From an uncultured cyanobacterium (GTDB lineage: Bacteria; Cyanobacteriota; Cyanobacteriia; Phormidesmidales; Phormidesmidaceae), in contig CALHGI010000274.1 in NCBI GenBank assembly GCA_938029995.1, forward strand, positions 1 through 10,172: 10,172 nucleotides of DNA, read 5' to 3'. Below the pieces are notes generated by a model. It saw only the letters and a program-made list of their open reading frames with translations, did not search any database and was not told the origin of the DNA. The translations under genes were made by a program, and so were the position numbers. Positions 6,028 to 10,172 of this stretch are shown here, one piece after another. The stretch's first letter is position 1. Each line of letters opens with the position of its first letter.

Positions 6028-6055
6028 GGGGACACCTCTGTGTCCCCATTTTTTT
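6028..6055 (+). terminator. Strong intrinsic terminator after the repeat protein
   Basis: GGGGACAC (6028-6035) pairs perfectly with GTGTCCCC (6040-6047) around CTCT, followed by A and seven T. This is the best rho-independent terminator in the window. It lies 73 bp after the repeat-protein stop and isolates it from the transporter gene. Confidence 0.9.
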
Positions 6056-6107
6056 GGCCAATACCCAGTTACCCCATAGCCCCCTAGGGCAATCCCCCAG
6101 GAATCGT

Positions 6108-6113
6108 TATGAT
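6108..6113 (+). promoter_or_regulatory. Candidate -10 element for the transporter gene
   Basis: TATGAT matches the TATAAT consensus at five of six positions, 36 bp before the transporter ATG and after the strong terminator. No -35 hexamer is recognisable 17 bp upstream. It might be a -10-only or activator-dependent promoter. Confidence 0.3.
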
Positions 6114-6149
6114 TAAGTTAATTGAACTTTTTAAGGTTTTTTGTCATAC

Positions 6150-7538
6150 ATGACTGCAACCGCCGACTCGCAGGGACTAAAGCAATTTTTAGAAAAACGC
6201 ATTTTATTAGGTCGGCCCCTCACCACTGAGTTAACCGCTATTTTGCTGGTCTACTTCGTGCAAGGCATCCTAGGGCTAGCCCGGTTAGCCATCAGCTTTT
6301 TTCTCAAAGATGATTTAGGCCTGAGCCCCACAGAAGTTGCAGCCCTAACAGGGATCGCCAGCTTACCCTGGACCATCAAGCCCCTCTTTGGCTTCCTATC
6401 AGACGGACTACCCATCGGCGGCTATCGTAGACGGCCCTATCTGATCCTGTCTGGCCTCATGGGTACCGCCGCTTGGCTCACCTTAGCCACGGTGGTGCAT
6501 ACGGCTTGGCTAGCCACCGCCATGATCCTATTAAGCTCCCTATCGGTCGCCATATCCGATGTCATTGTCGACTCCCTAGTGGTGGAGCGGGCACGCCAAG
6601 AATCCCAAGTTGAAGCAGGTACCCTACAGTCCCTCTGCTGGGGCGCCTCAGCCATCGGCGGACTGCTCACGGCCTATCTGGGAGGGCTCCTGCTAGAACA
6701 AACCAGCACCCTGGTCGTGTTTGCCATCACAGCCACATTTCCCCTGATTGTGTCCGTTGTAGCCTGGCTCATTGCAGAAGAACCAGTCGATAAACAATCC
6801 GACAGACAAACCGTATGGAGCCAAGTCAAACAGCTCAAGGCAGCCTTCAGCCAGCGCGCGATTTGGATGCCTGCCCTATTTCTATTTCTATGGCAATCCA
6901 CCCCCAGTGCCGATTCAGCTTTCTTCTTCTTTACAACCAACGATTTAGGGTTTCAACCTGAATTTTTGGGCCGAGTAAGGTTAGTCACCAGCCTAGCGGC
7001 GCTCATCGGTATCGCCATTTTTCAACGCTTTCTAAAGGCCGTTCCCTTTCGCACTATTTTTGCTTGGTCGACGGTGCTCGCAGCCATTGGGGGGATGACC
7101 ACACTCCTCTTAGTTACCCATACCAATCGATCCTTAGGCATTGATGATCAGTGGTTTAGCCTCGGGGACAGTGCCATTCTCACCGTCATGGGCCAAATTG
7201 CATTTATGCCCGTGCTTGTCCTATCAGCACGCCTATGCCCAGCCGGGGTCGAGGCCACTCTATTTGCCCTGCTCATGTCCATTGTCAACCTAGCCGGACT
7301 ACTCTCCCATGAGCTGGGAGCCCTCCTCACCCACTGGCTGCACGTCACTGAAACAGATTTTGACAATCTTTGGCTGCTGGTGACTATTACCAATCTGACC
7401 ACGTTATTGCCCTTGCCCCTGTTGTTCTTACTCCCCAGCGCATCGGCCTCATCCGAGGAAGACCTGACGGGCAATACTCGGGAAGGTCCCCATACAGACG
7501 ATGATGCGGCTCCAGAACCAGCACTGACGTCGTCTTAG
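6150..7538 (+). CDS. BT1-family folate/biopterin transporter
   Basis: A multi-pass inner-membrane protein of about 462 residues, related to the folate-biopterin transporters within the major facilitator group. It probably imports folates or pterins by ion symport. The N-terminal half carries the family signature: LPWTIKP (72-78), GFLSDGLPIGGYRRRPY (81-97), then DVIVDSLVVERAR, where D137, D141 and E146 sit in the conserved DxxxDxxxxExAR pattern. I can trace about 12 hydrophobic segments, with a charged central loop (EEPVDKQSDRQ) and a hydrophilic, acidic C-terminal tail. An in-frame TTG at 6141 is possible, but AAGG lies only 4 nt before it. ATG at 6150 fits better, though its spacing of 13 nt is long. 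The carotenoid oxygenase follows after 81 bp. Exact substrate is not readable from sequence. Confidence 0.87.
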   Translation: MTATADSQGLKQFLEKRILLGRPLTTELTAILLVYFVQGILGLARLAISFFLKDDLGLSPTEVAALTGIASLPWTIKPLFGFLSDGLPIGGYRRRPYLILSGLMGTAAWLTLATVVHTAWLATAMILLSSLSVAISDVIVDSLVVERARQESQVEAGTLQSLCWGASAIGGLLTAYLGGLLLEQTSTLVVFAITATFPLIVSVVAWLIAEEPVDKQSDRQTVWSQVKQLKAAFSQRAIWMPALFLFLWQSTPSADSAFFFFTTNDLGFQPEFLGRVRLVTSLAALIGIAIFQRFLKAVPFRTIFAWSTVLAAIGGMTTLLLVTHTNRSLGIDDQWFSLGDSAILTVMGQIAFMPVLVLSARLCPAGVEATLFALLMSIVNLAGLLSHELGALLTHWLHVTETDFDNLWLLVTITNLTTLLPLPLLFLLPSASASSEEDLTGNTREGPHTDDDAAPEPALTSS

Positions 7539-7619
7539 ATCGCTCTAATCACAGCAAGGGTGGCATTCCCCAGCCGCCGTTGCTCCAAAACTCACACCTA
7601 ACACTTTAAGAATCCCTCC

Positions 7620-9101
7620 ATGCAAACTCTCCCCTCCTCCAGCCCAGCCGCCAACTTTGATATGGACGATTGGCGCAGTGGCTATCGCTCGCAGCCCAAT
7701 GAATACAGCTACGAGATCGAACATATTGACGGTACAATTCCAGCCGAATTAACGGGAACCCTTTTCCGCAATGGACCAGGGCTACTAGACGTTGCCGGTC
7801 ATCCAGTCCATCACCCCTTCGATGGCGACGGCATGATAACGTCCATATCGATTGCAGAAGGCAAAGCCTACTTCCGCAATCGATATGTGCGCACCGCAGG
7901 CTATGTGAAAGAACAGGCCGCTGGTAAGCCACTGTACCGTGGAGTCTTTGGCACCCAAAAGCCTGGTGGCATCTGGGCCAATGCCTTTGACCTACGGCTC
8001 AAAAATATTGCCAATACCAATGTGATTTACTGGGGCGACAAATTACTGGCCCTATGGGAAGCGGCCGAACCCCACCAGCTTGATCCCAACACCTTAGAAA
8101 CCCTTGGACTCGATTATCTAGACGGCGTGTTGAAACCAGGGGAAGCGTTTTCAGCCCATCCCCGCATCGACCCCAGCTCAGCCATCACCAATGATCAACC
8201 GTGCCTCGTCAACTTTGGAGTCAAGGCAGGACTTTCCAGCACCATCACCCTCTACGAATTCGACCCCAAAGGTCGCTTAGCCCGTACCCACCGTCACAAT
8301 ATTCCAGGGTTCGCCTTCTTACACGACTTCGCCATCACCCCCAACTACTGCATTTTCTTTCAAAATCCAGTCAGTTTTAACCCCATACCCTACCTAGCGG
8401 GCGTTAAAGGCGCCGCCGAATGTATCGAGCTCAACGCGAAACAGCCCACCCGCGCCATTATTATTCCGCGGGACGGCACCGGCCCCATCCAAACCATCGA
8501 CCTACAAGCCTGCTTTGTGTTCCACCATGCCAACGCCTTTGAGACCGATGGCAAACTGTACTTAGACTCCATTTGCTATCAAGATTTTCCTGATCTAAAA
8601 GGGGCAGAAAACTATCTAGAGGCCGATTTTAATAGCATCCCAGAAGGCCAACTATGGCGTTTCGAACTCGATCTTGCCACCCAAACGAGTCAGGCCACCT
8701 GCCTGATTGAACGGGGTTGTGAGTTTCCTGATGTGAACCCCAACCATGTGGGCCGTCCCTACCGCTATTTGTATATTGGGGTGGCCAGTTGTGCCACAGG
8801 GAATGCCCCACTACAAGCTATCCTCAAGCGTGATCTCACCTCTGGCCAAGAAGAAATTTGGCATTGTGGCCCCCGTGGCTTTATTGGTGAACCGATCTTT
8901 GTGCCTCGCACCCATGGCACAGCTGAGGATGACGGCTGGATATTAAACCTGTTTTATAACGCCGAGAGTCGTTGCTCAGAGTTGGCAATTTTGAATGCTC
9001 AACACATGACCCAAGGCCCAGTAGCAACACTGAAACTCCCCCACCATATCCCCTACGGATTACACGGTAATTTCACCCAAAACTTGGTGTTGCCACAGTA
9101 A
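7620..9101 (+). CDS. diox1: Carotenoid cleavage oxygenase, apocarotenoid-15,15'-oxygenase type
   Basis: A 493-residue Fe(II) enzyme of the RPE65/CCD family. Close relatives such as Synechocystis Sll1541 (ACO/Diox1, about 490 residues) split beta-apocarotenals at the 15,15' bond to give retinal, and this protein resembles that one along its whole length. The four iron-binding His are visible: H180 (SAHPRIDP), H235 (FLHDFAIT), H302 (FHHANAF) and H482 (GLHGNF). Other family segments are TLFRNGPGLL (47-56), FDGDGM (67-72), DLRLKNIANTN (124-134), EFPDVNP (368-374) and GEPIFVPR (423-430). No signal peptide is seen; the family is cytosolic or loosely membrane-bound. The ATG has no good ribosome site. 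A large hairpin follows the stop. Family certain; precise substrate and cleavage site inferred from similarity. Confidence 0.93.
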   Translation: MQTLPSSSPAANFDMDDWRSGYRSQPNEYSYEIEHIDGTIPAELTGTLFRNGPGLLDVAGHPVHHPFDGDGMITSISIAEGKAYFRNRYVRTAGYVKEQAAGKPLYRGVFGTQKPGGIWANAFDLRLKNIANTNVIYWGDKLLALWEAAEPHQLDPNTLETLGLDYLDGVLKPGEAFSAHPRIDPSSAITNDQPCLVNFGVKAGLSSTITLYEFDPKGRLARTHRHNIPGFAFLHDFAITPNYCIFFQNPVSFNPIPYLAGVKGAAECIELNAKQPTRAIIIPRDGTGPIQTIDLQACFVFHHANAFETDGKLYLDSICYQDFPDLKGAENYLEADFNSIPEGQLWRFELDLATQTSQATCLIERGCEFPDVNPNHVGRPYRYLYIGVASCATGNAPLQAILKRDLTSGQEEIWHCGPRGFIGEPIFVPRTHGTAEDDGWILNLFYNAESRCSELAILNAQHMTQGPVATLKLPHHIPYGLHGNFTQNLVLPQ

Positions 9102-9128
9102 ACGATCGTTATTTACGTAGACCGCTGG

Positions 9129-9166
9129 AATCGGCCTGTCTCCACCCATAGGGGATAGTGCCGATT
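9129..9166. repeat. Long 15-bp hairpin after the oxygenase gene
   Basis: AATCGGC (9129-9135) pairs with GCCGATT (9160-9166). Inside it CTGTCTCC (9136-9143) pairs with GGGGATAG (9151-9158) using two G-U pairs, with one bulged T at 9159 and a 7-nt loop. It starts 28 bp after the oxygenase stop and is not followed by a T-run on either strand. It probably protects or ends that mRNA, but could be an independent element. Confidence 0.55.
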
Positions 9167-9249
9167 TATCAGAAAAACAAGTTGCAGACGATCCATAGTG
9201 GGCACCATACGTAGTGTAACCATGTGCTCAACAACACCCGTACCCACCT

Positions 9250-9531
9250 ATGAGTAGTCAAGTACCGAAGAAGGATACATTAAACTATCGTCTGCGTCCC
9301 AATTCCCAAGGCATACGGCTTGATATCTGGGAAGATCGATCCACCTGTTCAGAAAATCAGGCGTCCTATCAGTTTTTTGTAACCTATCAGCTCAAGTCCT
9401 CGGATGAAGCCCAGGTAATTTTAGATCGATACTTGATTACCAATGATGTTTACGGGGCCACACCCTCTAACAACACCATCACACCGATTCATCTCAGAAC
9501 ATTGGCCGGTTCAACGTCAGTCAATAGTTAA
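9250..9531 (+). CDS. Hypothetical protein, 93 residues
   Basis: I do not recognise this protein. It starts at ATG 9250 without a clear ribosome site. It has no signal peptide or membrane helix, and looks like a small soluble mixed alpha/beta protein. It opens with a polar stretch ending in RLRPNSQGIRLDIWEDR, has a central YQFFVTYQLKSSDEAQVILD (40-59), and a Thr/Asn/Ser-rich tail. Its stop codon lies on a TTAA palindrome shared with the stop of the convergent lipoprotein gene. The upstream gap of about 150 bp contains the oxygenase hairpin, so it probably has its own promoter. Codon use looks like neighbouring genes, which is the main support that it is real. Confidence 0.55.
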   Translation: MSSQVPKKDTLNYRLRPNSQGIRLDIWEDRSTCSENQASYQFFVTYQLKSSDEAQVILDRYLITNDVYGATPSNNTITPIHLRTLAGSTSVNS

Positions 9532-9932
9532 CCGGGGTCATCGGATGGCCCTGGCTGTAGGTGCTTTTCTTCCAGGTAATAATCCCCCAAGTCAGCGTCG
9601 TTGATGGGAATAGATTCGTACCTAAGTACACCTGAAACCTCAACATCATTGCCCACAGCTGGGGCTACGTTCTCAGTCAAAATCCACACCTGACCAGTAC
9701 CATCATCAATCTGATAAAGCCAGCCATTTACAATCGCTAGCCGCTGAATGACTGAACCGTTCAAAGATACGGACCGTTCAACTTTCTGTGGCTGGCGCAC
9801 AGACTCAATTTTGATAGCAGAGCGGGTTAGAGATATTACGGACAACGGCTTGCCAGATGGAGCCTGACAAGCGACACAGAGGGTCAGCAGGCCTAGGCCG
9901 AAGGCAGATCTATACTTTGAGCAATCCATCAC
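9528..9932 (-). CDS. Putative lipoprotein with an OB-fold-like domain
   Basis: A 134-residue exported protein of unknown role. Residues 7-21 form a short hydrophobic signal ending in LCVAC, with C22 as the likely lipid-modified Cys; the -3 position is Cys rather than the usual Leu, so the lipobox is not perfect. The mature part contains a pattern typical of small bacterial OB-fold domains: SLNGSVIQ, then NGWLYQIDDGTGQVWILTE, then VGNDVEVSGVL, and a closing YYLEEKHL. Such domains often sit on envelope proteins. Two starts are adjacent, GTG at 9932 and ATG at 9929; GGAG upstream is 7 nt from the GTG and 10 nt from the ATG, so either may be used. It converges with the 9250 ORF, overlapping by 4 bp. 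Function cannot be named. Confidence 0.7.
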   Translation of the reverse strand: MMDCSKYRSAFGLGLLTLCVACQAPSGKPLSVISLTRSAIKIESVRQPQKVERSVSLNGSVIQRLAIVNGWLYQIDDGTGQVWILTENVAPAVGNDVEVSGVLRYESIPINDADLGDYYLEEKHLQPGPSDDPG

Positions 9933-9967
9933 GCGAATACTCCGCCAGAAGTCTTGGAATTAGAAAT

Positions 9968-9996
9968 CTTAAAAAAGACACCGTAGGCAACCTCAA
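9968..9996 (-). promoter_or_regulatory. Candidate promoter of the lipoprotein gene
   Basis: On the minus strand TTGAGG (9991-9996) and TTTAAG (9968-9973) are separated by 17 nt and each match the sigma70-type consensus at four of six positions. They lie about 35-65 bp upstream of the start. Confidence 0.3.
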
Positions 9997-10021
9997 TTAG
10001 GATGTTCTACTGCGCACCATC

Positions 10022-10057
10022 AAAACAAAATATCAACGGCTAGAAATAGTCGGTTGA
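10022..10057 (-). terminator. Intrinsic terminator of the gene at the right edge
   Basis: Reading the minus strand, TCAAC...GTTGA and inner GACTA...TAGCC pair around TTTC, giving a 10-bp stem with one G-U pair and one bulge. ATATTTTGTTTTG follows. The stop codon of the partial gene (10040-10042) lies inside the stem, which is unusually tight spacing. Confidence 0.6.
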
Positions 10058-10172
10058 TCGAGCAATGGGTTTAGCCTGGGAATGGCCTTTGGTAATCTGA
10101 GGAGAGCCAATGCCGCTAGTATCCCCTAATTGATCGGTGACATTGGCATAGTCACCGATAAAGTTAGCAAAA
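10040..10172 (-). CDS. C-terminal end of an unidentified protein, runs off the window
   Basis: A frame open from the right edge for 43 codons and closed by TAG at 10040-10042. The visible tail begins FANFIGDYANVTDQLGDTSG and ends in ARSTDYF. I do not recognise it, and 43 open codons could arise by chance. The intrinsic terminator overlapping the stop codon argues that a minus-strand gene really ends here. The first part of the segment also contains a 9-bp inverted repeat (10133-10159). Confidence 0.5.
   Translation of the reverse strand, partial: FANFIGDYANVTDQLGDTSGIGSPQITKGHSQAKPIARSTDYF
10133..10159. repeat. 9-bp perfect inverted repeat at the right edge
   Basis: ATCGGTGAC (10133-10141) and GTCACCGAT (10151-10159) are exact reverse complements separated by 9 nt. 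If the partial gene is real the repeat is inside its coding sequence, encoding parts of IGDYANVTD. Confidence 0.4.

Noticed and set aside
7606..7932. 108-codon minus-strand frame over the oxygenase start
   Set aside because: It is antisense to strongly conserved oxygenase coding sequence and has no family features.
9114..9214. TACGTAG at 9114-9120 and 9208-9214 as ends of a mobile element
   Set aside because: A 7-bp partly palindromic match 94 bp apart with no other shared flank is expected by chance.

Overview
The window is from a cyanobacterium, most likely a salt-tolerant or marine one. Three things point there. The first gene encodes glucosylglycerol-3-phosphate phosphatase, which makes the compatible solute of moderately halotolerant cyanobacteria. 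Three copies of the cyanobacterial HIP1 octamer GCGATCGC occur at 997, 1245 and 5982. Most other genes belong to families common in cyanobacteria: divergent type III pantothenate kinase, DUF4330, the folate/biopterin transporter and the apocarotenoid oxygenase. There is no phage, transposon, CRISPR, rRNA or tRNA signal.

Layout. Positions 1-2170 hold a two-gene operon, stpA (5' end outside the window) and a ROK sugar kinase, joined by a 4-nt GTGA overlap. Positions 2171-2679 are an AT-rich stretch with no gene and several perfect inverted repeats. A questionable 71-codon ORF (2680-2895) then overlaps coaX (2892-3674) by 4 nt. coaX meets a minus-strand exported M48 metalloprotease (3644-4492) tail to tail, with 31 bp of shared sequence. 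A 476-bp divergent region separates that gene from a DUF4330 membrane-anchored protein (ATG at 4969). Next comes a small secreted protein made almost entirely of three 23-residue repeats (5664-5954). It has terminator-like hairpins in its leader and a very clear intrinsic terminator behind it. A BT1-family transporter (6150-7538) and a retinal-forming carotenoid oxygenase (7620-9101) follow on the plus strand. The right end has a small unknown plus-strand ORF (9250-9531), a convergent minus-strand OB-fold lipoprotein (9528-9932), and the probable 3' end of another minus-strand gene with its terminator (10022-10172).

How the genes fit together. Only stpA-ROK has a readable functional link: one step makes glucosylglycerol, and a glucokinase-like enzyme could rephosphorylate glucose released when it is broken down. 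The transporter and oxygenase may be co-transcribed (81-bp gap), but a shared pathway is not evident. The rest look like independent housekeeping or envelope genes.

No clear new multi-gene system is visible. The best candidates for something undescribed are the triple-repeat secreted protein with its hairpin-rich leader, and the structured gene-free region at 2171-2679.
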